The notes beneath the pieces are model-generated. The model ran no database searches. It worked only from the letters and a program-made list of their open reading frames with translations, and was not told the origin of the DNA. The position numbers were made by a program, and so were the translations under genes. Positions 34,128 to 44,318 of a DNA stretch of 64,000 bases are shown here, piece after piece. Positions within the stretch are counted from its first letter, which is position 1. The number at the start of each line of letters is the position of its first letter. The stretch comes from Pseudomonas sp. Gutcm_11s (GTDB lineage: Bacteria > Pseudomonadota > Gammaproteobacteria > Pseudomonadales > Pseudomonadaceae), in NCBI RefSeq assembly GCF_028649395.1, contig NZ_JAQSUW010000015.1, forward strand, positions 100,215-164,214, written 5' to 3'.

Positions 34128-36163
34128 CAGGCTACTCCCAGCACCTTGAACAGGAAGGCGTACTCCAGCGCCACGTCCTTCAGCGCCTGGTAGCGGCCGC
34201 TCATGCCGCCGTGGCCGGCGCCGAGGTCGGTCTTGAGCAGCAGCAGGTTGTTGTCGCTGCGGGTGGCGCGCAGCTTGGCCACCCACTTGGCGGCTTCCCA
34301 GTACTGCACGCGGCTGTCGTTGTAGCCGGCGACGGCGAGGATCGCCGGATAGGCCTGGGCGCTGATGTTCTCGTAGGGCGCGTAGCCCTTGATGCGCTCG
34401 AAGACTTCGGGCTGGTTCGGGTCGCCCCATTCGTCGTACTCGGTCACCGTCAGCGGCAGGTCGGGGTTCTGCATGGTGTTGAGCACGTCGACGAAGGGCA
34501 CCTCGGCGATGGCCGCGGCGAACAGCTCCGGGCGCTGGTTGAGCACGGCGCCGATCAGCAGGCCGCCGGCGCTGCCGCCGCTGATGGCCAGCTGCGCGGA
34601 CGTGGTCAGGCCGTCGGCGATCAGCCGCTCGGCGCAGGCGATGAAGTCGCCGAAGGTGTTCTGTTTGTGCTCCAGCTTGCCGGCGCGGTACCAGGCTTCG
34701 CCCAGCTCACCGCCGCCGCGCACATGGGCGATGGCGAAGACGAAGCCACGCTCCAGTAGCGACAGGCGCGCGTGACTGAACCAGGGGTCGAGGCTCTCGC
34801 CGTAGGCGCCGTAGCCATAGAGATAGAGTGGGGCAGGGGTGCCTGCGGCGAGCACGTCCTTGCGCGCGACCAGGCTGATCGGCACCTGGGTGCCATCGGC
34901 GGCCGTCGCCCAGACACGCCGACTCTCGTAGGCATCGGCGTCGAACGGACCTTCCACGGGAGTCTGCTTGAGCACCTGTTGCTCGCCGCTGGCCAGCTCC
35001 AGCTGGCGCACCTGGGCCGGGCGGTTGAGCGCTTCGTAGCGCAGGCGGATCGCCGGGCTGTGGAACTCCAGGCTGTCCTGCACGTAGAGGCTGTAGGCGG
35101 CGTCCGGCAGCTGTACGGGGTAGGGCGCGGCGGCCTGCGGATGCACCTCGATGATCGGCAGGCCGCCCTCGCGCAGGCTGAGGGTGAAGGCGTCACGGTT
35201 GAGGGTGACGCCTTCGAGCATGCGCTTCTCGTCATGGGCGATCAGCTGGCGCCAGTGCTGGCGGCCCGGTTGCACCTCGTCTGCGACATACAGGGCGAAG
35301 TTGATGCCGGTCTGGTTGCTGCGCACGAACCAGGTCCATTGGCCGTCCAGCAGGCCATGGTCGACGTCGTACTCATGGTCTTCCTGGCGCGGCGCCACGC
35401 AGGCGAACTCGCCGCGTGGCTTGTCGGCGTCGAGCACCCAGGCCTCGCTGGTGGTCTTGCTGCCGAGGCTGAGGATCAGCTGGCGCTCGGAGCTTGAGCG
35501 ATAGCAGCTGAGGAAGAAGCGCCCGTCGGCCTCCTCGAACACCAGGTCGGCGCTTTCGTCGCCGAGCGCGTGGCGATACAGGCGCCAGGGGCGGTGGGTG
35601 TCGTCGAGGGTGACGAAGAACAGGGTCCGGTTCTCGTTGGCCCAGGTCATCTGGCCGTCGCAGTCGTCGAACGGCAGCTCGCTCACGCTGCCGCTGTCCA
35701 GGTCCTTGACGAACAGGCGGTAGATCTCGTCGCCGGCGGTATCCAGGCTGTAACCGAGCAGACGGTGGTCCTGGCTGATGGTGAAGGCGCCGAGCGACAG
35801 GTAGCCGTCGCCGGCCAGGGCGTTGGGGTCGAGCAGCAGTTGTTCGGCGCTCTCGTCCACGCTCAGCGAGCCATCGGCCGGGCGCGGGCAGCGGTAGTGG
35901 CGCGGGTATTCGTCACCGGCCGTGGTGCGCTGGTAGTACAGCCATGGGCCCCAGGGCACCGGCAGCGACAGGTCGGTCTCGCGGATGCGCCCCTTGATCT
36001 CCTGGAACAGCGCCTCGCGCAGTTCGCCCCGGTCGGCCAGCTGTGCCTCCAGGTAGGCGTTCTCGGCCTTGAGGTGGTCGAGCACTGCGTCGGTGTCGCG
36101 CTGTTCCAGCCAGTGGTAAGGGTCGGAGCCGGCGTCGCGGCGGGCGATAGGGGCGTCGGTCAT
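34127..36163 (-). CDS. ptrB: Oligopeptidase B (S9A prolyl-oligopeptidase family)
   Basis: 678 residues from ATG 36163; the upstream extension is not used because it overlaps a divergent gene's leader. N-terminal propeller (about 70-390) with YHWLEQRD, PWGPWLYYQRTTAGDEYP and ISQDHRLLGYSLDTAGDEIY, then the alpha/beta-hydrolase domain with nucleophile GGSAGG, VPFVDVLNTM, NDSRVQYWEAAKW (Asp) and GAGHGGMSGRY (His). The enzyme cleaves after basic residues in short peptides in the cytoplasm. The first gene of an operon with the small membrane protein. Confidence 0.95.
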   Translation of the reverse strand: MTDAPIARRDAGSDPYHWLEQRDTDAVLDHLKAENAYLEAQLADRGELREALFQEIKGRIRETDLSLPVPWGPWLYYQRTTAGDEYPRHYRCPRPADGSLSVDESAEQLLLDPNALAGDGYLSLGAFTISQDHRLLGYSLDTAGDEIYRLFVKDLDSGSVSELPFDDCDGQMTWANENRTLFFVTLDDTHRPWRLYRHALGDESADLVFEEADGRFFLSCYRSSSERQLILSLGSKTTSEAWVLDADKPRGEFACVAPRQEDHEYDVDHGLLDGQWTWFVRSNQTGINFALYVADEVQPGRQHWRQLIAHDEKRMLEGVTLNRDAFTLSLREGGLPIIEVHPQAAAPYPVQLPDAAYSLYVQDSLEFHSPAIRLRYEALNRPAQVRQLELASGEQQVLKQTPVEGPFDADAYESRRVWATAADGTQVPISLVARKDVLAAGTPAPLYLYGYGAYGESLDPWFSHARLSLLERGFVFAIAHVRGGGELGEAWYRAGKLEHKQNTFGDFIACAERLIADGLTTSAQLAISGGSAGGLLIGAVLNQRPELFAAAIAEVPFVDVLNTMQNPDLPLTVTEYDEWGDPNQPEVFERIKGYAPYENISAQAYPAILAVAGYNDSRVQYWEAAKWVAKLRATRSDNNLLLLKTDLGAGHGGMSGRYQALKDVALEYAFLFKVLGVA

Positions 36164-36254
36164 GGTCGTTCTCGTTCGGGCGACCGCAGGGAGGTCGGGG
36201 GCCGCAAAAGCCGCTATCATAAGCGCCCCTTTGCCGGCCAAGCCACGACACACC

Positions 36255-36734
36255 ATGACCGAACAAGACTATCTGCTCGCCTGGGCCCTGTATGGGGTCT
36301 CCGCCCTGGGCTGCCTGCTGGTGTGGTTCCGCATGACCGGCTGGATGTGGCGCTTCCTGCGCGAGCCGCTGCGGGTCATCGTCGCGGTGCTTCTGCTCAG
36401 CCCGACCATCGTCGATCCGGCCAAGGAACTGTTTGCCCCGGCCATTGCCATCACCGCCCTGGACCTGCTGTTCAAGGTCGGCAACAACGCCTGGCGCGCG
36501 GTGGCCGACCTGGCCATCTACGGCCTGATCGCCCTCGGCGTATGGCTGGCCTTCGCCGCCCTGCGCTGGCCGGTCGAGCGCTGGTGGGCCGGGCGTCAGG
36601 CTCCGGCCACAGCAGTCGCCGAGGAAGACGAACCGACCCTGCGCGAGCTGATGGACCGCGAAGAGCGCTTCGACGCCGACACCCGCCTGGACGATCGCGG
36701 CGATCGCCGTCTGCGCATCGAGCCGCGTCTGTAG
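36255..36734 (+). CDS. Membrane protein of unknown function
   Basis: 159 residues. Four helices (DYLLAWALYGVSALGCLLVW, LRVIVAVLLLSPTIVD, IAITALDLLFKVG, LAIYGLIALGVWLAFAAL) with the conserved-looking SPTIVDPAKELFAPA segment, and a charged C-terminal tail. Often found between ptrB and a HIT gene in Pseudomonas (from memory). No function known. Confidence 0.82.
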   Translation: MTEQDYLLAWALYGVSALGCLLVWFRMTGWMWRFLREPLRVIVAVLLLSPTIVDPAKELFAPAIAITALDLLFKVGNNAWRAVADLAIYGLIALGVWLAFAALRWPVERWWAGRQAPATAVAEEDEPTLRELMDREERFDADTRLDDRGDRRLRIEPRL

Positions 36735-36788
36735 CTTGCACGCTCGGCGTCCTGCGTTAGCATGGCCGCAATGGGACAAGGAGTGCCG

Positions 36789-37232
36789 ATGAACTGCGTG
36801 TTCTGCGCCATTGCCGACGGCCAGCTGCCGTCGCACATCATTCATGAAGACGAGCATTTCCTGGTGCTGCTGGATATCTTCCCGCTGCGGCCGAGTCACC
36901 TGCTGGTGGTCGCCCGTGGCCACGCGCCGTTTCTCGCCGACCTGCCGGCGGCGCCCCGCGATGCCCTGATGGCGCTGGCCGAGCGCATGGCCAAGGCGCT
37001 GTATCGCAGCGATCCATCGGTGCTGGGCATCAACTTGCTGCTCAACGACGGCCCTGCAGCTAACCAGCATGTGCCGCACCTGCATCTGCACCTGATTCCG
37101 CGTCGTAGCGGGGACCTGCCGGCGCTGTGCTGGCGCATCCTAACGCGCTTCCTGCCCTTCGGCCGTGCGCGCATCGAAGCGCGTCTGCAGCGTGAGGCCG
37201 AGCGCCTGCGCGCGGCACTGGCGGAGGTCTGA
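36789..37232 (+). CDS. HIT family protein (histidine triad)
   Basis: 147 residues from ATG 36789. CVFCAIADGQLPSHIIHED and QHVPHLHLHLIPRR carry the histidine triad HxHxHxx used to hydrolyse or transfer nucleotides. The start CVFCAI is the usual HIT start. Downstream GATase gene begins 4 bases later, so they are probably cotranscribed. Confidence 0.92.
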   Translation: MNCVFCAIADGQLPSHIIHEDEHFLVLLDIFPLRPSHLLVVARGHAPFLADLPAAPRDALMALAERMAKALYRSDPSVLGINLLLNDGPAANQHVPHLHLHLIPRRSGDLPALCWRILTRFLPFGRARIEARLQREAERLRAALAEV

Positions 37233-37235
37233 GGC

Positions 37236-38015
37236 ATGTGCGAACTACTCGGCATGAGCGCCAACGTCCCCACTGATATCGTCTTCAGCTTCACCGGCCT
37301 GATGCAGCGCGGCGGCGGCACCGGCCCGCACCGTGACGGCTGGGGTATCGCCTTCTACGAGGGTCGCGGCCTGCGCCTGTTCCAGGACCCGGCAGCCAGC
37401 GTCGGCTCGGAAGTGGCCAAGCTGGTGCAGCGCTACCCGATCAAGAGCGAGACGGTGATCGGCCATATTCGCCAGGCCAACGTCGGCCGGGTGTGCCTGG
37501 CAAACACCCACCCGTTCGTGCGCGAGCTGTGGGGGCGCAACTGGTGCTTCGCCCACAATGGCCAGCTGGCCGGCTTTGCACCGACCTTCGACTTCTACCG
37601 TCCGGTCGGTGATACCGACAGCGAGGCGGCCTTCTGCGATCTGCTCAACCGCGTGCGCGGTGCTTTCCCGGAGCCGGTGCCGGTTGAGGTGTTGTTGCCG
37701 GTGCTGATCCAGGCGGCCCAGGACTATCGCGGCAAGGGCGTGTTCAATTGCCTGCTCAGCGACGGCGACTGGCTGTTCTGCTTCTGCTCGACCAAGCTGG
37801 CGCAGATCACCCGTCGTGCGCCCTTCGGCCCGGCGCGGTTGAAGGATGCGGACCTGACGGTGGACTTCCAGTCGGAGACCACGCCGAACGACGTGGTCAC
37901 GGTGATCGCCACCGAGCCGCTGACCGATAACGAACGCTGGAACCTGTTCCAGCCGGGCGAATGGAGCCTGTGGCGGCGCGGCGAGCGCGTGGCCCACGGG
38001 CAGATGGGGGGATGA
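37236..38015 (+). CDS. Class II glutamine amidotransferase (YafJ-like)
   Basis: 259 residues. Nucleophile Cys2 ([19 protein letters not shown]), [22 protein letters not shown] and [10 protein letters not shown] are the GATase-2 (Ntn) signatures. No synthetase domain is attached, as in E. coli YafJ, whose target is unknown. Follows the HIT gene by 3 bases and precedes a DUF2937 gene. Confidence 0.92.
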   Translation: MCELLGMSANVPTDIVFSFTGLMQRGGGTGPHRDGWGIAFYEGRGLRLFQDPAASVGSEVAKLVQRYPIKSETVIGHIRQANVGRVCLANTHPFVRELWGRNWCFAHNGQLAGFAPTFDFYRPVGDTDSEAAFCDLLNRVRGAFPEPVPVEVLLPVLIQAAQDYRGKGVFNCLLSDGDWLFCFCSTKLAQITRRAPFGPARLKDADLTVDFQSETTPNDVVTVIATEPLTDNERWNLFQPGEWSLWRRGERVAHGQMGG

Positions 38016-38017
38016 GG

Positions 38018-38551
38018 ATGTTCAGGGGTTACTTGCGTCTGCTGGTGTTTGCCTTCGGCCTGCTGGTCGGCGTACAGGTGCCGGGCTTCGTGGCTGACTA
38101 CGCCAAGCGCGTGGATGCCCACCGCGCCGAGTCGGAGCAGAGCCTGCTGGGCTTCCGCGAGACCGCGGCGAAATTCTTCAATGGCGACCTCAACGCGCTG
38201 GTGGCTCACTATCGCGCCAGTACCGACGAGGTGATGCGCAGCGACGCCGACAGCGTCGAGCACCTGGTGAGCCGCTACACGCTGCTGGAAGCCGAATGGC
38301 TGGCCATGCAGGGTCCCTGGTATGCGCAGATCTGGCACCTGAGCACCGACGCCGACCAGGCCCTGCTGCAGGAAACCTACGACGCCTACACCTACCAGGT
38401 GCTGCTGGCGCCCCAGGCGATCTTCTGGGGTCTTGGTGTGGGGCTGGTGCTGGCCTGGCTCGCGGAACTACTGGCGCTGGGCGTCGGCTGGACCGTCGGT
38501 ATCGGCCGCAAGCACAAGACCATTGCCTACGAGAAGCGCCACTGGCGCTGA
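38018..38551 (+). CDS. DUF2937-type membrane protein
   Basis: 177 residues from ATG 38018; an ATG at 38012 inside the previous stop is also possible. Two terminal membrane segments (YLRLLVFAFGLLVGVQVPGF and QAIFWGLGVGLVLAWLAELLALGVGW) flank a soluble helical part with HRAESEQSLLGFRE and AKFFNGDLNALVAHY. No function is known to me. Coupled to the amidotransferase gene; a terminator follows directly. Confidence 0.78.
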   Translation: MFRGYLRLLVFAFGLLVGVQVPGFVADYAKRVDAHRAESEQSLLGFRETAAKFFNGDLNALVAHYRASTDEVMRSDADSVEHLVSRYTLLEAEWLAMQGPWYAQIWHLSTDADQALLQETYDAYTYQVLLAPQAIFWGLGVGLVLAWLAELLALGVGWTVGIGRKHKTIAYEKRHWR

Positions 38552-38553
38552 TG

Positions 38554-38581
38554 AAAAAAGGCCCCGCGAGGGGCCTTTTTC
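38554..38581. terminator. Rho-independent terminator
   Basis: AAAAAAGGCCCC-GCGA-GGGGCCTTTTTC hairpin with A and T tracts, between the DUF2937 gene and the convergent thioesterase gene. Confidence 0.92.
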
Positions 38582-38592
38582 TTGGGCGCCGA

Positions 38593-39087
38593 TCAGGCCG
38601 GCTTGGCGTGGGCCTGGGTCGCCAGTTGGCCGGTGTCCACGCGCACGAAGACCGAGTCGCCGATGGCGGTCAGCACCTCGCCGGCGTAGACCTCGCAGAT
38701 CACCTGGGTCTTGCGTCCGACGTCACCCTCGACCCGCGCGCGCAGCTGCAGCGGTACGCCCATCGGTGTCGGCTTGATGAACTTGATGCCGAGGCTGCCG
38801 GTGACGCACTCGATGCGCGGCAGGCTGCCGGGTTCGCGGCTCTCGGCGCGATAGTGATAGGCCATGGCGGTCCAGTTGGAATGGCAGTCCACCAGCATGG
38901 CGATCAGCCCGCCATAGACCAGTTCTGGCCAGCCGCAGTGCATGGGATCGGGCAGGTGTTCGGCGACGACGTGGATGCCGTCTTCGTGCCAGCGGCTCTT
39001 GACGTGCAGGCCGTGCGGGTTGCGGCTGCCGCAGCCGTAGCAGACGCCGTCCGGTGCGGCGGCGTCCTGTAGGGGAAGGTCTTGCAT
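38593..39087 (-). CDS. Hotdog thioesterase (PaaI-type)
   Basis: 164 residues from ATG 39087. Cys-containing N-terminus CYGCGSRNPHGLHV and the hotdog core YGGLIAMLVDCHSNWTAM, TGSLGIKFIKPTPMG. The CxxCGxxNPxGL start resembles a distinct thioesterase subfamily. Substrate unknown. Separate from the VWA gene by a strong hairpin. Confidence 0.83.
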   Translation of the reverse strand: MQDLPLQDAAAPDGVCYGCGSRNPHGLHVKSRWHEDGIHVVAEHLPDPMHCGWPELVYGGLIAMLVDCHSNWTAMAYHYRAESREPGSLPRIECVTGSLGIKFIKPTPMGVPLQLRARVEGDVGRKTQVICEVYAGEVLTAIGDSVFVRVDTGQLATQAHAKPA

Positions 39088-39143
39088 GACGGTCGGTTCC
39101 GAATGAGACCGGCCAAGCCTAGCGGCTTTCGCCACAAAGCAGA

Positions 39144-39162
39144 ACGGGCCCGATGGGCCCGT
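39144..39162 (-). terminator. GC-rich hairpin after the VWA gene
   Basis: ACGGGCCC-GAT-GGGCCCGT, an 8-bp perfect stem 8 bases beyond the VWA-gene stop on the minus strand. It is followed by TCTGCTTTG rather than a T tract, so termination is uncertain. Confidence 0.5.
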
Positions 39163-39169
39163 CCGTGTG

Positions 39170-40348
39170 TCACTTGGAGAGGAACCTCATCCCTTCTTCC
39201 AGCCCGCGCAGCGTCAGCGGGTGCATCTGATCGTTGATCAGCTCGCGGACGATGTTGGTGGAGGCCGTGTAGTTCCAGGCGTCCTTGGGGTAGGGGTTGA
39301 TCCAGATGAGCTTCTTGTACTTCTCCATGAAGCGTTTCATCCAGATGTAGCCGGCTTCCTCGTTCCAGTGTTCGACGCTGCCGCCGGCCTGGGTGATCTC
39401 GTAGGGCGCCATGGCGGCGTCGCCGACGAAGATGATCTTCCAGTCCGGACCGTACTTGTGCAGCAGGTCGTTGGTGGAGAAGCGCTCGCTGGTGCGGCGC
39501 AGGTTGTTCTTCCACACGCTCTCGTAGACGAAGTTGTGGAAGTAGAAGTACTCCAGGTGCTTGAACTCGGTCTTGCACGCGGAGAACAGCTCTTCGCACA
39601 CCTTGACGTGGGCGTCCATCGAGCCGCCGATGTCGAACAGCAGGAGCAGCTTCACCGTGTTGCGCCGTTCCGGGCGCATCTGGATGTTGAGCAGGCCGGC
39701 GTCCTTGGCGGTGTGGTCGATGGTGCCGGAGAGGTCGAATTCCTCGGCGGCGCCTTCGCGGGCGAACTTGCGCAGGCGGCGCAGGGCTACCTTGATGTTG
39801 CGCGTGCCCAGCTCGACCTGGTCGTCGAGGTTCTTGTACTCGCGCTGGTCCCAGACCTTGGCTGCCTTGCCCTGGCGCTTGCCGGCGTCGCCGACGCGGA
39901 TGCCCTCGGGGTTGTAACCGCCGGAGCCGAACGGGCTGGTGCCGCCGGTGCCGATCCACTTGTTGCCGCCCTCGTGGCGTTCCTTCTGCTCCTCGAGGCG
40001 CTTCTTGAACTCCTCGATCAGCTTGTCCAGGCCGCCGAGGGACTGGATCTGCGCGCGCTCCTCGTCGGTCAGGTGGCGCTCGAATTCCTTGCGCAGCCAG
40101 TCCTCGGGGATCAGCGCCTCGATGTGCTCGTTGAGGTTTTCCAGGCCCTTGAAGTAGGCCCCGAAGGCGCGGTCGAACTTGTCGAAGTGACGCTCGTCCT
40201 TGACCAGGATCGCCCGCGACAGGAAATAGAACTCGTCCATGTCGGCGAACACGACGTTGTGCTTGAGCGCGTTGATCAGGTCGAGCAGCTCGCGCACCGA
40301 CACCGGCACCTTGGCCGCGCGCATTTCATTGAACAGGTTGAGCAGCAT
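39170..40348 (-). CDS. VWA domain protein (CoxE/YehP-like)
   Basis: 392 residues. Helical N-terminal half, then a von Willebrand factor A domain with the MIDAS motif LLLFDIGGSMDAHVKVCEELF. The pairing with the MoxR ATPase gene upstream (72-base gap) is the usual MoxR/VWA chaperone arrangement, which matures or inserts cofactors into partner proteins. The partner is not in this window. Confidence 0.9.
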   Translation of the reverse strand: MLLNLFNEMRAAKVPVSVRELLDLINALKHNVVFADMDEFYFLSRAILVKDERHFDKFDRAFGAYFKGLENLNEHIEALIPEDWLRKEFERHLTDEERAQIQSLGGLDKLIEEFKKRLEEQKERHEGGNKWIGTGGTSPFGSGGYNPEGIRVGDAGKRQGKAAKVWDQREYKNLDDQVELGTRNIKVALRRLRKFAREGAAEEFDLSGTIDHTAKDAGLLNIQMRPERRNTVKLLLLFDIGGSMDAHVKVCEELFSACKTEFKHLEYFYFHNFVYESVWKNNLRRTSERFSTNDLLHKYGPDWKIIFVGDAAMAPYEITQAGGSVEHWNEEAGYIWMKRFMEKYKKLIWINPYPKDAWNYTASTNIVRELINDQMHPLTLRGLEEGMRFLSK

Positions 40349-40419
40349 GATGTGCGCCCCTCAGGTGAATCGATGGGCGGGGCGGCCACTTGGCCTGCAC
40401 CCGCCCTATACCGGCGTGA

Positions 40420-41265
40420 TCAGCGCGAAGCGCGGCGCGCCATGAAGGCCAGGCGCTCGAGCAGCTGTACGTCCTGCTCGTTCTTCACCAGGGCACCGGC
40501 CAGCGGCGGGATGGCCTTGGTCGGATCGCGCTCGCGCAGCACGGCTTCGCCGATGTTGTCGGCCATCAGCAGCTTCAGCCAGTCGACCAGTTCGCTGGTG
40601 GAGGGCTTCTTCTTCAGGCCCGGCACCTTGCGCACGTCGAAGAACACGTCCAGCGCCTCGGCCACCAGCTCGCCGCTGATGTTCGGGTAGTGCACGTCGA
40701 CGATCTTCTTCAGGGTGTCGCGGTCCGGGAAGGCGATGTAGTGGAAGAAGCAGCGGCGCAGGAAGGCGTCCGGCAGTTCCTTCTCGTTGTTCGAGGTGAT
40801 GATGATGATCGGGCGCTGTTTGGCCTTGATCGTCTCGTCGGTCTCGTAAACGTAGAACTCCATCTTGTCGAGTTCTTGCAGCAGGTCGTTGGGGAACTCG
40901 ATGTCGGCCTTGTCTATCTCGTCGATCAGCAGGATCACACGCTCCTCGGACTCGAACGCCTCCCACAGCTTGCCTTTCTTGATGTAGTTGCGAACGTCGT
41001 GGACCTTGTCGGAATCCAGCTGCGAGTCGCGCAGGCGGCTGACCGCGTCGTACTCGTACAGGCCCTGGTGGGCCTTGGTGGTGGATTTGATGTGCCAGGT
41101 GATCAGCTTAGCGCCGAAGGCGGCGGACAGTTGCTCGGCCAGCATGGTCTTGCCGGTGCCTGGCTCGCCCTTGACCAGCAGTGGACGCTGCAGGGTGATG
41201 GCGGCGTTGACCGCGAGCTTGAGGTCGGCGGTGGCGACGTAGGACTGGGTGCCTTCGAACTTCAT
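40420..41265 (-). CDS. MoxR family AAA+ ATPase
   Basis: 281 residues. Walker A LLVKGEPGTGKTMLAEQL, Walker B VILLIDEIDKAD, sensor IIITSNNEKELPDAFLRRC with the Arg finger. Typical MoxR length and order. With the VWA gene it likely forms a small chaperone system. Neither the regulation nor the client is visible. Confidence 0.93.
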   Translation of the reverse strand: MKFEGTQSYVATADLKLAVNAAITLQRPLLVKGEPGTGKTMLAEQLSAAFGAKLITWHIKSTTKAHQGLYEYDAVSRLRDSQLDSDKVHDVRNYIKKGKLWEAFESEERVILLIDEIDKADIEFPNDLLQELDKMEFYVYETDETIKAKQRPIIIITSNNEKELPDAFLRRCFFHYIAFPDRDTLKKIVDVHYPNISGELVAEALDVFFDVRKVPGLKKKPSTSELVDWLKLLMADNIGEAVLRERDPTKAIPPLAGALVKNEQDVQLLERLAFMARRASR

Positions 41266-41460
41266 CTGGAAATCCTCGAACGGGCGCGCGAGTAGCGTTC
41301 CCGGCTGGTTCGGTGGGTGACGTAGAGACCGACTATAACGCGCGGGGCGGTGAACTGTGAACGCAGACGCGGCATTCAGTCACTGAATGGCGGGTCATGG
41401 TGGTGGCGGTTGCGAATGCAGATTGTGTGACAAGCGAGCTTTACATTTTTCGCGGGCGAA

Positions 41461-41478
41461 TGTTAAGTTTGCTTGACA
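41461..41478. promoter_or_regulatory. Inverted-repeat operator candidate upstream of the membrane-protein/XRE pair
   Basis: TGTTAAG-TTTG-CTTGACA: arms match at 6 of 7 positions with a 4-base spacer, 18 bases before the ATG at 41496. A second, palindromic AAGC-GA-GCTT lies at 41432-41441. Small Cro-like repressors usually bind such sites, so autoregulation by the second gene of the pair is plausible. Confidence 0.55.
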
Positions 41479-41495
41479 TTGATTTGGAGCCCGCC

Positions 41496-41885
41496 ATGAA
41501 CGCCGCCGCCCGTCGCTACGTGATTTCCTGTTCCTCGCTGATGTTGGTGTATGCCGCGCTGGTCTGCCTGATCAGCTGGGGCGTGGACCTGCAGAACCTG
41601 CCCTACGCCCTGCGGGTGATCGCCGCCGCGTCGCCGGCCATTCCGTTGCTGGCCTCGCTGTACGTGTTCGACCGCTACATGCGCAGCGAGCCGGACGAAT
41701 TTCTGCGCTTCCTGATGTCGCGCGCGGCGCTGCTGGCCGGCGGCGTGGTGGTCGGCCTGCTCAGTGCCTGGGGCTTCCTCGAGCAGTACGCCGGCTGGCC
41801 GCGCTTCCCGCTGATCATGGCCTTCCCGGCATTCTGGGCCGCCTATGCCCTGACCTCGACCCTGGTGCGCTGGCGCTACGCCTGA
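41496..41885 (+). CDS. Small membrane protein, partner of the XRE regulator
   Basis: 129 residues from ATG 41496 behind GGAG. Four hydrophobic helices (YVISCSSLMLVYAALVCLISWG, LRVIAAASPAIPLLASLYVF, RAALLAGGVVVGLLSAWGF, FPLIMAFPAFWAAYAL). An upstream frame to 41397 is not supported. It is 9 bases from the XRE gene, so they are cotranscribed. I know no function. Confidence 0.78.
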   Translation: MNAAARRYVISCSSLMLVYAALVCLISWGVDLQNLPYALRVIAAASPAIPLLASLYVFDRYMRSEPDEFLRFLMSRAALLAGGVVVGLLSAWGFLEQYAGWPRFPLIMAFPAFWAAYALTSTLVRWRYA

Positions 41886-41894
41886 GGAGTCGCC

Positions 41895-42095
41895 ATGCAC
41901 AATCGTCTGAAGGAGTTGCGTGGCGAGCGCGGCTGGAGCCAGTCGGAGCTGGCGCAGCGTCTGGAAGTGTCGCGGCAGAGCGTCAACGCCATCGAGACCG
42001 GCAAGTACGACCCCAGCCTGCCATTGGCCTTCCGCATCGGCCGGCTGTTCGAACTGCCCATCGAGGCCATCTTCAGCGACCAGCTCACGAGCTAG
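41895..42095 (+). CDS. Small XRE/Cro-type regulator (YozG-like)
   Basis: 66 residues, essentially one HTH: LKELRGERGWSQSELAQRLEVSRQSVNAIETGKYDPS with the recognition helix SRQSVNAIE. Small Cro-like proteins of this length act as repressors, often encoded next to a membrane protein, as here. It probably binds the inverted repeat upstream of the pair. The last 11 bases overlap the convergent DUF748 gene. Confidence 0.9.
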   Translation: MHNRLKELRGERGWSQSELAQRLEVSRQSVNAIETGKYDPSLPLAFRIGRLFELPIEAIFSDQLTS

Positions 42096-43158
42096 GCGGG
42101 GAGTTCTCGTAGCGTGCGTTGAAGGCCTGGACGAAGCCGTTGCGCAAGATGGCGAGGAAGGCCTGGAAGGGGCTGACGTCCTGGTCGCGCACGCTGCCCG
42201 ATAGCTCCACGCGGGTGGCGAACTGGTTCTTCTGCTGGTTCTTCAGCACTGTCTCGCTACCGCCGACCAGCGCTTCCCAGATCGAGCGGAAGAAGCTCTT
42301 GTCCTCGCGCGCCACGTCCTGCTGCCAATTGAACACGTCGACGTCGCGCAACAAGGGCTTGATGTAACCATCCAGCTGGCCGTTCTCGGCGTTGGCCTCG
42401 ATCACCACATCGCCGCTGCCGGCGTTGAAGTCGAACTTGCCGTACGCCGAGGAGAAGTCGTTGAGCCGGCGCAGCTCGATATCGGTGGCACGCACGCGGA
42501 ATTCGAAGTCCTGGAAGTTCTCGAACGGGTCGAACACCGCCGTGGCCTCCAGTGGCGCGTGGCCGAGTAGCAGGGCGTGGCCCTCGAAGCGCGCGACGCG
42601 CTGGCCGTTGTCATCGGCGACGTTGGTCAGGTTGTACAGGCTGGCATCGACATCGTCGGCCTGCAGGTCCACCGGCGGCTGCGAGGTGAAGTTGCGGAAG
42701 CTGATGCGCCCGTCGACCACGCGAACTTCATCGAGGGTGATCGGCAGCAGCTTCTCCAGCTGCGCGCGCCAGTCGACGCCGGCACCGGTCTGGCTGTCTT
42801 CGTCGCGCTCGCCGCCGTCGACGAAGTTCAGCTCGGGGCGCTCGAAGATCACCCGGGCCACCACACCATGGCTGTACCACAGCGAGTGCCAGCTCACGGC
42901 GAGGTCGATCGACGGCGCATCGAGCAGCGGCACGGGCACCTCGCCGTCGGCCTTGACGATCTGCAGGCCGTTGATGCGGTAGGCACCGCGCCACCAGGCC
43001 AGGTCGACGTCGCTGATCTGGCCGCGGTAGTCGCCCATGTCGGCCAGCTTGTCGTTGAGGTAATCGCGGATCAGGTAGGGCAGCAGCAGGTGCAGCGTGA
43101 CCAGCAACACGGCCAGGCCGAGCAGGATGGAAAAGGGCAGGCTGTAGCGGCGTTTCAT
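42085..43158 (-). CDS. DUF748 domain protein (AsmA-like)
   Basis: 357 residues from ATG 43158. An N-terminal anchor (PFSILLGLAVLLVTLHLLLPYLI) is followed by a beta-rich periplasmic body with DLAWWRGAYRINGLQIVK and LFDPFENFQDFEFRVRATDIEL-like segments typical of DUF748/AsmA-superfamily proteins, implicated in outer-membrane lipid and protein transport. The frame stays open far upstream, but it is non-coding there because it runs through cysK on the other strand. Confidence 0.85.
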   Translation of the reverse strand: MKRRYSLPFSILLGLAVLLVTLHLLLPYLIRDYLNDKLADMGDYRGQISDVDLAWWRGAYRINGLQIVKADGEVPVPLLDAPSIDLAVSWHSLWYSHGVVARVIFERPELNFVDGGERDEDSQTGAGVDWRAQLEKLLPITLDEVRVVDGRISFRNFTSQPPVDLQADDVDASLYNLTNVADDNGQRVARFEGHALLLGHAPLEATAVFDPFENFQDFEFRVRATDIELRRLNDFSSAYGKFDFNAGSGDVVIEANAENGQLDGYIKPLLRDVDVFNWQQDVAREDKSFFRSIWEALVGGSETVLKNQQKNQFATRVELSGSVRDQDVSPFQAFLAILRNGFVQAFNARYENSPPSS

Positions 43159-43290
43159 GCGGGCGCTCGTCGCAACGGGTGTTTTCGATGGACTGCCCGG
43201 TGGCCCGCGGAGTTCGACCGGCGTGCTCTGGACGATCCCGGCACGCGGCCGTAGGCTGTCTGGCTCGCGAATCGACAAGGACACCCCATC

Positions 43291-44265
<975 letters not shown>

Positions 44266-44281
44266 CGAGCTGCCGCCCATG

Positions 44282-44307
44282 AAAAAGCCGCCCTCGGGCG
44301 GCTTTTT
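44282..44307. terminator. Rho-independent terminator after cysK
   Basis: AAAAAGCCGCCC-TC-GGGCGGCTTTTT, perfect 12-bp stem with A and T tracts, between the convergent cysK and EamA genes. Confidence 0.93.
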
Positions 44308-44318
44308 CGTTTCTGGCT

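Noticed and set aside
41473..41478. TTGACA as the -35 box of the membrane-protein/XRE operon
   Set aside because: A -10 box 17 bases on would fall at or beyond the start codon at 41496. The hexamer is better explained as part of the inverted repeat.
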